From: Comamonadaceae bacterium
GTDB taxonomy: Bacteria; Pseudomonadota; Gammaproteobacteria; Burkholderiales; Burkholderiaceae_C
NCBI GenBank assembly: GCA_947459405.1
Contig: CANHDQ010000002.1
Coordinates: 1 to 39,072 of the forward strand
Direction: 5' to 3'
Length of the DNA stretch: 39,072 bases
Program-made: the position numbers and the translations under genes
Notes under the pieces: generated by a model
The model's database searches: none
Told to the model about the DNA's origin: nothing
What the model saw: the letters and a program-made list of their open reading frames with translations, nothing else
In this document: in pieces, positions 9,643-22,152 of the stretch
Layout of the letters: every line of letters begins with the position of its first letter
Numbering within the stretch: the stretch's first letter is position 1

Positions 9643-10992
9643 TCAGGCCAGGCCCCAGCCTTGCAGCGACGGCAGGCGCTCGGGATGACGCGCCTGCTCA
9701 TAGAGCTCGCCGAGCCGATCGGCTGGCCAGATGCGCTCGGCCAGCGCCATAAACTTGTCGCGGTAGTCCTGCGGGTCGGCCGGATTGGCCGGCTCACCGC
9801 GAATGGACTCGCAGCGCCCGCTCAAGCGGCGACCGTCTCGCAGCACCACGGTCAGCTCGCAGCACTGCTGAGCCGGAAAGCGCTCGCTCATCGCCGCATC
9901 TTCCTGCATCTGCACCCGCGCCATGAGGGACTGCACGCGCGCATCGGCAGCGGCCTCATCGGTGAAGCACTCGATACCGTGGCTGCGGTGCGTCAGCACG
10001 GACGCCAAGGCAAAAGGGGTCGAAAACCGGGTGGCAAAGGCATTGCGAATGTCGGTGCGATTGAGAAAGACCAGAAATTTGAAGCCGCGCAAATCGATGC
10101 GCTCGACCTGCTCCGGCGCAGGCCAGGTGCTTGGCCCGCCCAGGGGCTCGAGCGCATTGCGCAGCGCATCGATTGCCGCATGAATCGGCCGGCCGCAGCC
10201 GTAGAGCTTGATATAGCCGTCAGCCAGCAGCCAGCGCCGACCCAGATCCTGCACCATCACATCGGGCCGGAAATGGTCAAACAGCACATCGTTGCAGGTC
10301 GGCTGCAATCCGTCGATCGGCGCGGTAAAACCGCTTTGCACCAGTCGCACCGCAGTCTGCCCCATGGTGGCGCTGTGCGCGGCGTACCAATTGCGCAGCG
10401 TTGCGCCCTCTTTCATGCCCTGCCGGTTGCCCGCGATCGGCGAGGAGCCGGCCAGGCTGATCACCTCGCGCATCGCTGCCGGTCCCAGACCGAGCAGACG
10501 GGCAGCGGCCACCGCTGCGCCCACCACGCCGTAGGTGCCATGGGGATGGATGCTCATGCGCATGTCGCAAGCACTGCCAATGCGCGCCACGATCTCGTAG
10601 CCGATTGCCGATGCCAGCAAAAAGTCGGCGCCGCTGCGACCCAGCTGCTGCGCCACCGCCAGCGCTGTCGGAATCACCTGAATGCCCGGATGGCCGTTGC
10701 TGGTGAGATTGCCCTCGTCGAGCTCGAGCCAGCATCCGGCGGCGGCATTGAGCGCGGCCGCATCAAGCGCATTGAGCCGCTGCCCCGTGCCCAGCACGCA
10801 AGCCTGGCCGCCAGCGACCTGCTCGCGCTGCAGGGCCAGCAACTGGCGCATAGGCGCCTCCTGGTTGCCGATTGCGCAGACGGCCAAGGTGTCGGCGATG
10901 ATGGCTCGCAGATGCGCCAGCGCACGCGGTTCGATGTCGCCCAGTTCGGTGCGGCAGGCAAAGTCGGCAAGGGCATCAAGAGAGTCGGCCAT
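9643..10992 (-). CDS. MmgE/PrpD family protein (paralogue 1)
   Basis: MADSLDALADFACRTELGDIEPRALAHLRAIIADTLAVCAIG...WLELDEGNLTSNGHPGIQVIPTALAVAQQLGRSGADFLLASAIGYEIVARIG...HPHGTYGVVGAAVAAARLLG. Confidence 0.85.
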   Translation of the reverse strand: MADSLDALADFACRTELGDIEPRALAHLRAIIADTLAVCAIGNQEAPMRQLLALQREQVAGGQACVLGTGQRLNALDAAALNAAAGCWLELDEGNLTSNGHPGIQVIPTALAVAQQLGRSGADFLLASAIGYEIVARIGSACDMRMSIHPHGTYGVVGAAVAAARLLGLGPAAMREVISLAGSSPIAGNRQGMKEGATLRNWYAAHSATMGQTAVRLVQSGFTAPIDGLQPTCNDVLFDHFRPDVMVQDLGRRWLLADGYIKLYGCGRPIHAAIDALRNALEPLGGPSTWPAPEQVERIDLRGFKFLVFLNRTDIRNAFATRFSTPFALASVLTHRSHGIECFTDEAAADARVQSLMARVQMQEDAAMSERFPAQQCCELTVVLRDGRRLSGRCESIRGEPANPADPQDYRDKFMALAERIWPADRLGELYEQARHPERLPSLQGWGLA

Positions 10993-11098
10993 GATCAATC
11001 CGGGGTCGTCGTGCTGCAAGGCTAAGGGATCTAAGCTATTCTCGCCATCGTGGTTTACGCGGCCTGTGTTGGGCCGCAGACCGGCAAGGAGTTGACCC

Positions 11099-12079
11099 AT
11101 GGTTCACCGTAGAAATTGGCTAAGCCTGGCCGCTGTTGTCGCTGCAACGGCGACCTTTTCATCTGCCGTTTGGTCGCAGGGTTTTCCCGATCGGCCGATC
11201 AAGCTGGTCGTGCCCTTTGGCGCAGGCAGTGCCGTCGACACCATCGCGCGGGCGATTGCCGCGCAGGCGGGCGAGCAAATGGGCCAGGCCATACAGATCG
11301 ACAACCGCACCGGCGCCAACGGCATCATCGCCGCCGAGGCGGTGGCCCGCTCGGCCCCGGACGGCTACACCTTGTTCATGCCCAATGACGGCATCATGGC
11401 GGCCAACCCGGCGCTCTACGCCAAGCTGCCCTATGACCCCGTCAAGGACTTTGCGGCCATCACACTGACCTCGACGGTGCCGCTGGTGCTGGTCAGCCAC
11501 CCGTCTTTTCCAGCCAATACGGTGCAGGAGTTCATCGCACAGGCCAAAGCCAAGCCGGGAGCGCTCAACTTCACCTCCACCGGCTCGGGTTCGGCCCAAC
11601 ACCTGGCGATGGAGTTCCTGATCGATGCGGCAGGCATCAAGCTGACCCACGTGCCCCACAAGGCCATGGGCGCCGCCTTGACGGACCTGATGGCCGGCAC
11701 GATTCCCGTGATGTTCACCGGCATCTCCAATGTGGTCAACCTGGCCAAGGAAGGCAAGGTCAAGGTGCTGGCCGTCAGCACGCCCAAGCGCTCGCCAGCC
11801 ATGCCCAACGTGCCGACGATCGCCGAGTCGGGCGTCAGCGGCTACGGCTATGCCGCGTGGAACGGCATCGTCGCACCCGCTGGCACACCGCCCGAGGTCA
11901 TCCGGCGCCTGCACAACGAGTTTGCCAAGGCCATGGCCAACCCGGCGGTGCGGGCCAAGCTCGGCGGCCTGGGCTTTGACCTGGTCGGCGCCGGACCGCA
12001 GGAATTTGGCGAGCTGATCCGCGGCGATGTGGTCAGGCTGGGCCGGCTGGTGCGCACCGCCGGCATCACCGTCAACTGA
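11099..12079 (+). CDS. Tripartite tricarboxylate transporter (Bug/TctC) substrate-binding protein
   Basis: Signal peptide; FPDRPIKLVVPFGAGSAVDTIARAIAAQAGEQMGQAIQIDNRTGANGIIAAEAVARSAPDGYTLFM...VPHKAMGAALTDLMAGTIPVMFTGISN; no TctA/TctB nearby. Confidence 0.92.
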   Translation: MVHRRNWLSLAAVVAATATFSSAVWSQGFPDRPIKLVVPFGAGSAVDTIARAIAAQAGEQMGQAIQIDNRTGANGIIAAEAVARSAPDGYTLFMPNDGIMAANPALYAKLPYDPVKDFAAITLTSTVPLVLVSHPSFPANTVQEFIAQAKAKPGALNFTSTGSGSAQHLAMEFLIDAAGIKLTHVPHKAMGAALTDLMAGTIPVMFTGISNVVNLAKEGKVKVLAVSTPKRSPAMPNVPTIAESGVSGYGYAAWNGIVAPAGTPPEVIRRLHNEFAKAMANPAVRAKLGGLGFDLVGAGPQEFGELIRGDVVRLGRLVRTAGITVN

Positions 12080-12097
12080 ACCTGGGCCGGCACGCGC

Positions 12098-13459
12098 TTG
12101 GACACCCGAAGCGGCGACGCGCTCGAACAGCTGGCGCGGTTTGTCGGCCAGACGCCGGCCGATGCCATCCCGCCGGAGGTACTCGAGCGCACGCGCGAAA
12201 TTTTGGTCGACACCCTGCCGGTGATCGCCTGGGGCATGCGCGAGCCGCAGGTCAGCGCGCTGGCGCAGCGCCAGCTCAAGCAAGCAGCCGAAGGCGGCCG
12301 TGCCTGGGTGATCGGCGCCGGCCGCACCGGCCCGCGGCTCGATGCGGCCTTGCTCAACGGCATCGCCGGGGCCTGGCTGGACTTTGACGAGGGCAACTTT
12401 CTGGCCAACGGGCATCCGGGCATTCAGGTCATCCCGGCCGCACTGGCGCTGGCCCAAGAGCTGCGACTGAGCGGGCGAGACCTGCTGGCGGCCATTGCTC
12501 TGTCGTATGAGGCGGTGGCGCGCATTGGCATGGCCACCCAAACCAAACTCATCGTCAACCCGCACGGCACCTTTGGGGTGGTCGGCTCGGCGCTGGCCTG
12601 TGCGCGCCTGCAAGGCCTGCCCGCGGCCCAGCTGCGCGAGCTGGCCAGTCTGGCGGCCTCGTGCTGCATGGCCACCAACCGCCACACCATGCTCAACGGC
12701 GCGACCGTGCGCAACTGGTACGCCGGCCACAGCGGCTTTATGGGGCAGATGGCACTGCGCATGGTCGAATCGGGTTTTACCGGCCCAATCGATGGCGTGC
12801 ACACCACCTTCAGCCTGGTGCTTGGCGATGGCTTTTCCTGGGAGTCGGCGCTGGGCGAGCTGGGCCAGCGCTGGCTGCTCACCGAAGGCTACCTCAAGCT
12901 CTACCCGACGGCCCGCTATGCGCATTCAGCCATCGACGCGCTGCACGATGCGCTCGAGCGTCACGGGCAGGCTGTTGCAGCCCAAGAGGTCGAGCGCATC
13001 GACGTGCGCGCCTACCGGCTGGCCGCCTACCTGTCCAAGCAGCAACCGGCTGACTGGTTCGGCACCCGGTTTTCCATTCCCTTTGCGCTGGCCACCTTGC
13101 TGGTGGGCCGTCGCAACGGCCTGGCCGCCTTTTCAGACGAGGCGGTGGCCGACCCCCACGTGATGGCGCTGGCCGCGCGCGTGCATGTGAGCGAAGACGA
13201 GAGCCACACCGCGCAGTACCCGCAGTTGCAGCGCGTGGACCTGTGCCTGACCTTGCGCGACGGCCGCCGTCTTGAGGGCGCCTGCCACATCACCAGCGGC
13301 GAGCCGCAGCGCCCGCACCCGCGCGCCGACCTCGATCGCAAATACGATGCGCTGGCCGTGCCCTTGTGGGGTGCGCAGCGGGCCGAGCAAATGCGCGCGG
13401 CGCTGATGAACCTCGAGCACTGTCCCGACGTCAGTGCGCTGGTCGATTTTTTCCCCTGA
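12098..13459 (+). CDS. MmgE/PrpD family protein (paralogue 2), likely TTG start
   Basis: LDTRSGDALEQLARFVGQTPADAIPPEVLERTREILVDTLPVIAWG...WLDFDEGNFLANGHPGIQVIPAALALAQELRLSGRDLLAAIALSYEAVARIG...NPHGTFGVVGSALACARLQG. Confidence 0.85.
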   Translation: MDTRSGDALEQLARFVGQTPADAIPPEVLERTREILVDTLPVIAWGMREPQVSALAQRQLKQAAEGGRAWVIGAGRTGPRLDAALLNGIAGAWLDFDEGNFLANGHPGIQVIPAALALAQELRLSGRDLLAAIALSYEAVARIGMATQTKLIVNPHGTFGVVGSALACARLQGLPAAQLRELASLAASCCMATNRHTMLNGATVRNWYAGHSGFMGQMALRMVESGFTGPIDGVHTTFSLVLGDGFSWESALGELGQRWLLTEGYLKLYPTARYAHSAIDALHDALERHGQAVAAQEVERIDVRAYRLAAYLSKQQPADWFGTRFSIPFALATLLVGRRNGLAAFSDEAVADPHVMALAARVHVSEDESHTAQYPQLQRVDLCLTLRDGRRLEGACHITSGEPQRPHPRADLDRKYDALAVPLWGAQRAEQMRAALMNLEHCPDVSALVDFFP

Positions 13460-13481
13460 TCCAACCCCTTGAGGACTGACC

Positions 13482-14444
13482 ATGAAACGACGCCTTGCCG
13501 CCCTCCTTGTGCCCCTGCTAGCTGCCTTGAGCGTACAGGCCCAAAGCAACTGGCCCAGCCAGCCCCTGAAATTCGTGGTTTCACAATCGGCCGGTGGCAG
13601 CATCGACATCGCCGCCCGCCTGATCGGCCAAAAACTCGCCGACCCGCTGGGCAGGGCGGTGGTGATCGACAACCGGGCCGGCGCCAACGGCATGATTGCC
13701 GGCGAAGCGGTGGCCCGCGCCAGCGACGGCCACACTTTCTTGATGACCTCGCCAAGTGCGCTGACCATCAACCAGCACATCTACAAGAAGGTGCCCTACG
13801 ACACCTTGCGCGACTTCGCGCCGGTGACGCAAACCACCTCGATCTCGTTTTTGCTGGTGGTCAACACGGCCTCGCCCTACAAGAGCGTGGCCGATCTGAT
13901 CAACGCCGCCAAGGCCAAGCCCGGCAGCGTCCGCTTTGCCTCGGCCGGCATCGGCAACCAGTCGCAATTGGCGGCCGAACTGCTGGCTGACGCCGCTGGC
14001 GTGAACATGCTGCACGTGCCCTACAAGGGCGAGGCTCCGGCGATCAACGACCTGCTCGGCGGCCAGGTGGACTTCATCTTCGGCACCATGCCGGCGCTGT
14101 TGGCCCAGGTCAAGGCGGGCAAGCTGCGCGCCCTGGCCGTGGGACAACCACAGCGCTCGGCCGCGGCACCCGATGTTCCGAGCATGGCAGAGGCCGGTTA
14201 CCCGGGGGTGGCGGTCAGTGGCTGGACCGGCATCGTCGCACCAGCGGGCACGCCGCCGGCCGTGCTCAAGCGGCTGCAAGAAGAAGTGGGCAAGGTGCTG
14301 GCCATGCCAGATGTGCGCGAGACCCTGTCCAAAGCCGGCGCTGACCCGGTGGGCAGCACACCCGAGCAGTTCACCGCCTTCATCCGCAGCGAAACCGTGA
14401 AATGGGGCGCAGCGGTCAAACGCGCCGGCATCACGCCGGAATGA
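13482..14444 (+). CDS. Tripartite tricarboxylate transporter (Bug/TctC) substrate-binding protein
   Basis: MKRRLAALLVPLLAALSVQAQSNWPSQPLKFVVSQSAGGSIDIAARLIGQKLADPLGRAVVIDNRAGANGMIAGEAVARASDGHTFLMTSPSALTIN. Confidence 0.92.
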   Translation: MKRRLAALLVPLLAALSVQAQSNWPSQPLKFVVSQSAGGSIDIAARLIGQKLADPLGRAVVIDNRAGANGMIAGEAVARASDGHTFLMTSPSALTINQHIYKKVPYDTLRDFAPVTQTTSISFLLVVNTASPYKSVADLINAAKAKPGSVRFASAGIGNQSQLAAELLADAAGVNMLHVPYKGEAPAINDLLGGQVDFIFGTMPALLAQVKAGKLRALAVGQPQRSAAAPDVPSMAEAGYPGVAVSGWTGIVAPAGTPPAVLKRLQEEVGKVLAMPDVRETLSKAGADPVGSTPEQFTAFIRSETVKWGAAVKRAGITPE

Positions 14445-14494
14445 GGCGGGGCGGGCAGCGGCCCGGCCATCGCCTGTGCGGCCGGGCCTGAGCC

Positions 14495-15397
14495 ATGCCA
14501 CGCGACGCAAGCAGGGCCGCACTTTCCGAGCAGTTGGGCACACAGACCCCGGCGCACATCCAGGCCATCTACCAGGGGCTGTGCCTGAGCTGCGGCGTGG
14601 CCATGCCCGCGCTGATCTTTCGCAACCTGGCCACTCGGCCCGGCGTGCTCGAAGCGTTCTGGCAATGCCTGGGGCCGCTGTACAAGCAGGGGCTGCTGCA
14701 GCAGTCGGCCTGGGGGCTGGTCTGGCAAGCAGGAGCTGGTGACCTGCTGCCTGCGCTCGAGGCCCGCGATCTGCAGGCCTTTGGGTTGCAAGGCGGCCCG
14801 ATGCTGGGCAGGGCGCTGGCCACGCTGGACAACTACAACCGGGCCAACCCGGTCAACTGGTTGGCTCTGCTGAGCCTGCTGCAGGCGGCCCGGCGAATCT
14901 CAAAACCCGGCGCAACTCACGCTTGGCCAGCCGCAGAGCCGGCGTGGCAGCCCCCGGCGCCGCCGGCCGACGAGCTGCTGCCCTTGCCCGCAGCCCAAGA
15001 CCTCGATGCGCGCATACGCTGGCTGCTCAACGATCTGCGCGAGGGCGATCGCAGCGAGCTCGACCCGGTCGTGCCCAGCCTGTACCGGCACTTGAGCGCC
15101 TGCCCGGGTCTGATCGAGTGGCTGCACCTGCACCTGGCGCCGCGCTTTGCCGATGGCCGCATGACCGCAAAGCTGCAGCGCCTGCGTCAAGCCATGCAGC
15201 AAGAAGCCAGCGGCTGGGCCGAGCGGCTCGGGCCGCTGCCGGACGCCTTGCTCGCCTCCGATGTGCTCGCAACCCTTGAGCAGTTTGCCGGCCAGGTGAT
15301 CCCGCCCATGGTGCTCATCGGCAGCTCCTTGCGGCGGGCCATTGATACTGGGCTTGATACTGGGCTTGATTCGAGCCTCAAGCAGCGGCCTCTATAA
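14495..15397 (+). CDS. DehI-family protein (group I 2-haloacid dehalogenase/halocarboxylic acid dehydrogenase-like)
   Basis: Two internal half-repeats typical of the family: IYQGLCLSCGVAMPALIFRNLATRPGVLEAFWQCLGPLY and VVPSLYRHLSACPGLIEWLHLHLAPRFADGRM; linker DNYNRANPVNWLALLSLLQAA. Family call from recalled motifs only. Confidence 0.6.
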   Translation: MPRDASRAALSEQLGTQTPAHIQAIYQGLCLSCGVAMPALIFRNLATRPGVLEAFWQCLGPLYKQGLLQQSAWGLVWQAGAGDLLPALEARDLQAFGLQGGPMLGRALATLDNYNRANPVNWLALLSLLQAARRISKPGATHAWPAAEPAWQPPAPPADELLPLPAAQDLDARIRWLLNDLREGDRSELDPVVPSLYRHLSACPGLIEWLHLHLAPRFADGRMTAKLQRLRQAMQQEASGWAERLGPLPDALLASDVLATLEQFAGQVIPPMVLIGSSLRRAIDTGLDTGLDSSLKQRPL

Positions 15398-16705
15398 ACC
15401 GCTGGGCAGCCAGGTGGCTATGGCCGGCCAGAAGAAGATGGCCACCAGCAGCATCAGGCTCATCAGCACATAAGGGATGACGGCCTTGAAGATCTGCGAG
15501 GTGCGCACCTCGGGCGGTGCCACGCCGCGCATGGTCATCAGCAGCAGGCCGTGCGGCGGCAGCAGCAGTCCCATCTGCATGCACATGAGAAACATCACGC
15601 CAAACCAGATCGGGTCGATCCCCAGGCTGCTGACAATGGGCATGAAGATGGGCAGCGTGATCATCATCATGCTGACCTGATCGACGAACAGGCCCAGAAA
15701 GATCAGGAAGGCCATCATGCCCACCACAATCATCTCCTTGGACCAACCCTGGCCGGTGATCAGTTGCACCAGGCCGTTGCTCGCACCGGAAAACGACAGC
15801 AGCTGCGCAAAGGTGGTGGCGCCCAGGATGATGAAAAGAATCATGCCGGAGATGCCGGCCGTGCCCATGAGGGCGCTGCGCAGCGCCTGCCACGACAGGC
15901 GCCGGTATAAGGCGGCCAGAACCATGGTGGCAAACGCACCGAGGGCTGCGCATTCGGTCGGCGTGGCCCAGCCGGCCGACAGCGCGCCCACCACAACGCC
16001 GAAGATCGACATAGTCGGCAGCACATAGGCAACCAACAGGTGCCAGCGCTGCCAGCCGGTGTAGCGCGCTGCCTGTGCCTCCTGCGGCGCCAGCGAGGGC
16101 GTCAGGCGCACGCGCAGGATGATCCAGGCGATAAAGGCCAGCGACAAAATCAGTCCCGGCACAATGCCGCCGAGCAGCAGCTTGGAAATCGAGATGCCCG
16201 ACAGCGACCCGAGCAACACCGTCAGCGCCGAGGGCGGGATCAGCATATCGACCGCCCCGATGGCCATGATCGGACCGGTGGCCAGCGTCGGGTGGTAGCC
16301 GCGTGCGAGCATCACCGGCAGCATGAGCGAGCCGAGCATCGCCGTGGTGGCAATGGTCGAGCCGGAAATGGCCGAAAACACGGTGCCCGCCACCACAGCG
16401 ACCACCGCCAGACGCCCCGGCACGCGGGTGATGAGCCGATCGATGCCCTCGATGACCTTGTGCGCCAGACCGGTGTGAAACAGCACCTCGCCCATCAGCA
16501 CAAACAGCGGGATCGGCGTCAGAGCAAAGGCTGCCACCGAGCTGACGCTGCTGCGCGCCAACTGCACCAGGCCGACCTCGCCGCCCATGTAGAGCCAGGC
16601 GCCCACCAGATTGACCGCCAAGAAGGTCAGGGCCACCGGCATGCCGATGAACAGCAGCACGGTCGAGCCCCCCAGCAGCAGCCAGGCTGCAAAGGTCCAG
16701 CTCAT
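15392..16705 (-). CDS. TRAP transporter large permease (DctM family)
   Basis: 437 aa; LLGGSTVLLFIGMPVALTFLAVNLVGAWLYMGG...IPLFVLMGEVLFHTGLAHKVIEGIDRLITRVPGRLAVVAVVAGTVFSAISGSTIATTAMLGSLMLPVML. Confidence 0.93.
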   Translation of the reverse strand: MSWTFAAWLLLGGSTVLLFIGMPVALTFLAVNLVGAWLYMGGEVGLVQLARSSVSSVAAFALTPIPLFVLMGEVLFHTGLAHKVIEGIDRLITRVPGRLAVVAVVAGTVFSAISGSTIATTAMLGSLMLPVMLARGYHPTLATGPIMAIGAVDMLIPPSALTVLLGSLSGISISKLLLGGIVPGLILSLAFIAWIILRVRLTPSLAPQEAQAARYTGWQRWHLLVAYVLPTMSIFGVVVGALSAGWATPTECAALGAFATMVLAALYRRLSWQALRSALMGTAGISGMILFIILGATTFAQLLSFSGASNGLVQLITGQGWSKEMIVVGMMAFLIFLGLFVDQVSMMMITLPIFMPIVSSLGIDPIWFGVMFLMCMQMGLLLPPHGLLLMTMRGVAPPEVRTSQIFKAVIPYVLMSLMLLVAIFFWPAIATWLPSGL

Positions 16706-16715
16706 GGCGCGCCCC

Positions 16716-17246
16716 TCATGCGGCGCTCACTGCATCATTTCGCGGACCGCGCTCGCCGCGCCACAGACGGTGCATGCGAAACAGCATTTCCACCGACAGC
16801 AGCGCAAAAGCCAGCGGCAGCGGCGCCAAGCTCCACCATTCGGGCGTGACCAGGGTCTTGATGCTCAAGGCGCCCGAGGCGTGGCTGGCCAGGGCCGCCT
16901 TGGCCGAGACGGCGGTCAGCACGATGCAGGTGGCCAGCCCCAGCAGATCACCAAGCCACTCCAGCAGCCAAGCCCAGCGCGGCGGCAGGGGCTGCAGCAA
17001 GACGTCAACCCGGATGTGCTGACCCTGGCGCAGCAGCCAGGGCGCCACACACAGCGTGACCAGGAGCAGCAGCCACTCGCTGACCTCGTTGCTCCAGGCC
17101 AGGCCGCGCGGCCAGCCCGCCAGCGCCAGATTGCGCAGCGCCACATCGGCCACGATGATGAGCATCATGGCCAGCAGCAACAGGCAACCCAGCAGGGCCA
17201 AGGCCGACAGCAAGCGGCCCCACAGCGCGGACAGGCGGTCGATCAC
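16716..17246 (-). CDS. TRAP transporter small permease (DctQ family)
   Basis: 176 aa, 4 hydrophobic segments, LLLLAMMLIIVADVALRNLALAGWPRGLAWSNEVSEWLLLLVTLCVAPWLLRQGQHIRVDVLLQPLP; between DctP and DctM. Confidence 0.88.
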   Translation of the reverse strand: MIDRLSALWGRLLSALALLGCLLLLAMMLIIVADVALRNLALAGWPRGLAWSNEVSEWLLLLVTLCVAPWLLRQGQHIRVDVLLQPLPPRWAWLLEWLGDLLGLATCIVLTAVSAKAALASHASGALSIKTLVTPEWWSLAPLPLAFALLSVEMLFRMHRLWRGERGPRNDAVSAA

Positions 17247-17255
17247 GAAGCAGGC

Positions 17256-19781
<2,526 letters not shown>

Positions 19782-19785
<4 letters not shown>

Positions 19786-21938
19786 GCTGCAATTCCCTCG
19801 AGCCGGCGCTCGATGCGCCGCTGCAGCCAGCCGATCACGCGGCCGCTGAGCTTTTGCAGCCAACGGTCCCAGGCGCTGGGGTTGTCGATGATTTCAGCGC
19901 GGTAAAACGAGGGGCACAACACCGCCGCATGTGCCACCTCGCCGCACAAGCCGCATCCCACGCAGCTGTCGGCCACCGCGGTCACCGGGTCGGTGCGCAG
20001 CGGGTCAGGATTGGGCTTGATGCTCAGCGAGGGGCAACCCGACAGGCGGATGCAGGAGTGATCGCCCGTGCAGGTGTCGGGATCGACGCCGAAGCGCTCG
20101 CGCACCACGCGCTCGCCGGCCTGTACCTTCTTGCGCCGCAGCGGCCGCTCGCGCCGCTGGCGGTTGAGCATGCACTCGCTTTGCGCAACCACCACCTTGG
20201 GGCCGCGCTCGGGGGTGGTCATGGCCTCGCGCAGGGCCTGCTTCATGTCAGCCAGGCTATAGGTGTGGGTGACGGTGCGCACCCAGTTCACGCCCACACC
20301 ACGCACCGCCTTCTCGATCGGGTGGTTGGTGGCGCGAATCTCATTGCGCGCCTTGGACGACAACACATCCTGACCACCGGTGGCGGCGGAATAACCGTTG
20401 TCGACCACCAGCAACACGTTGTCAGTCTTGTTGAAGACCGCATTGCCCACGCCGCTGGTCAGGCCGTTGTGCCAAAAGCCGCCGTCGCCCATGATGGCCA
20501 GCGTGCGCCGATCGGTCTCGGGCGTGTTGAAGGCCGAAGCACCGGCCCAGCCCAATCCATAGCCCATGGTGGTCGAGCCAATGTTGAAGGGCGGCAGGAT
20601 GGAAAACAAGTGACAGCCGATGTCGGCGCTGACGTGGCGCGGGCCGAGCTCGCCTTCGAGCATCTTGAGGGCGGTAAAGATCGGTCGCTCGGGGCAGCCG
20701 GTGCAAAAAGACGGCGGCCTGGGCTGCACCTGGGCGACCGCCGCAGCCACCAACTCCGAAGCCGGCGCTGGCGCCACAGCAAGCGCGCGGCCAGGCTGCG
20801 GCAGCAGGGCGCCGGCGCGCTGGCGCAAAAACTCGCCCACACCCTTGAGCAGTACCGCACCGGTGTACTCGCCACCCATGGGCAAGACATCCTTGCCCCG
20901 CACCTCGGTGCGGCTCCCCGCGCGGTGCAAGAGGGTGTGGATGTTTTGCGCGATGAAATCGGGCTGCCCCTCCTCAACGACGAGCACGGCCTGCTTGCCC
21001 TCGCAAAACGCCAGCACCTCTTCGTCGACCAGTGGATAGGTCACACCGAGCACATACAGGGGCACTTGGGTGTTGCCAAAGACATCGGCCAGACCGAGCA
21101 GCTGCAGGGCGCGCAACACGCCGTTGTACATGCCGCCTTGCAAAATGATGCCGACATCGGCCTGGCGCGGGCCGAACACCTCGTTGAGCCCATGCTCGCG
21201 AATGAATCGCACCGCCGCGGGCCAGCGCTTGGCGGTTTTTTCCTGCTCGTGCAGGTAGCTCGCCGGCGGCAAGACGATGCGGTTGGTGTCGCGCTCGGGC
21301 CGCTCGATCGCGTCCTTGAGCGTGAATGCAGGCCGCACATTGGCCCGGGTCTCGAAGTGCCCGTGCACATGGCAGGCGCGGATGCGCAACTCAAGCATGA
21401 CCGGCGTGTTGCTGGCCTCGGACAGCTCGAAGCCCTTTTCCACCGCGCGCACGATGGACGGCAGATTGGGGCGGGGATCGAGCAGCCAGACCTGCGACTT
21501 CATGGCAAAGGCGTGCGAGCGCTCCTGCATGATGCTCGAGCCCTCGCCGTAGTCCTCGCCGACGATGAGCATGGCACCGCCGCGCACCCCCCCGGAGGCC
21601 AGATTGGCCAGCGCATCGCTGGCCACATTGGTGCCCACAGTGGACTTGAAGGTCACCGCACCGCGCAAGGGGTAATTGACGCTGGCCGCCAGCGTGGCGG
21701 CCGCGGTGGCCTCGGAGGCGCTGTGCTCAAAATGCACGCCCAGCTCGGCCAGAATGTCATTGGCATCCGTGAGCACATCCATCAGGTGCGAGATCGGTGC
21801 ACCCTGGTAACCCGCGACATAAGACACGCCCGACTGCAACAGCGCCTTGGTCACAGCCAGGATGCCTTCGCCGTGAAAAGTCTGCCCGTCCCCAAGCCTA
21901 AGCTTGCTCACCTCTTGCGTGAACGATCTTTCTGCCAT
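19782..21938 (-). CDS. iorA: Indolepyruvate ferredoxin oxidoreductase alpha subunit (ThDP and Fe-S containing)
   Basis: MAERSFTQEVSKLRLGDGQTFHGEGILAVTKALLQSGVSYVAGYQGAPISHLMDVL...CTGCPERPIFTALKMLEGELGPRHVSADIGCHLFSILPPFNIGSTTMGYGLGWAGASAF...MGDGGFWHNGLTSGVGNAVFNKTDNVLLVVDNGYSAATGGQ...CVGCGLCGEVAHAAVLCPSF. Confidence 0.92.
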
Positions 21939-22152
21939 GGCTGCCTGTGAGGGCCTTGAGCCCCTTCTACCAATGATGGGCTCAGTATATGCACAAGCTC
22001 TATGCCGTCGCTGCCAGCATGGCCAAGGCGATCCCACCCTGAGCGCACGGCTTCGGTGGAAACCCTCAGACCCGACCCGGGCAAGCGGGGTCAGAATGCA
22101 AGCTGCAACACAGTGTCGAAACCTCGACCTTTTCTTTCCTGAGGAGTTTTTC

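Noticed and set aside
11159-12925. 588-aa minus-strand ORF
   Set aside because: Antisense to a Bug SBP and MmgE/PrpD gene that both have clear family motifs; Arg/Gln/Gly-rich shadow ORF.
19854-21950. 698-aa plus-strand ORF
   Set aside because: Shadow of iorA, whose ThDP and Fe-S motifs establish the real strand.
21904-22152. N-terminal extension of the Liv SBP ORF
   Set aside because: A signal peptide and RBS place the start at 22153; the extension also overlaps the divergent iorA start.
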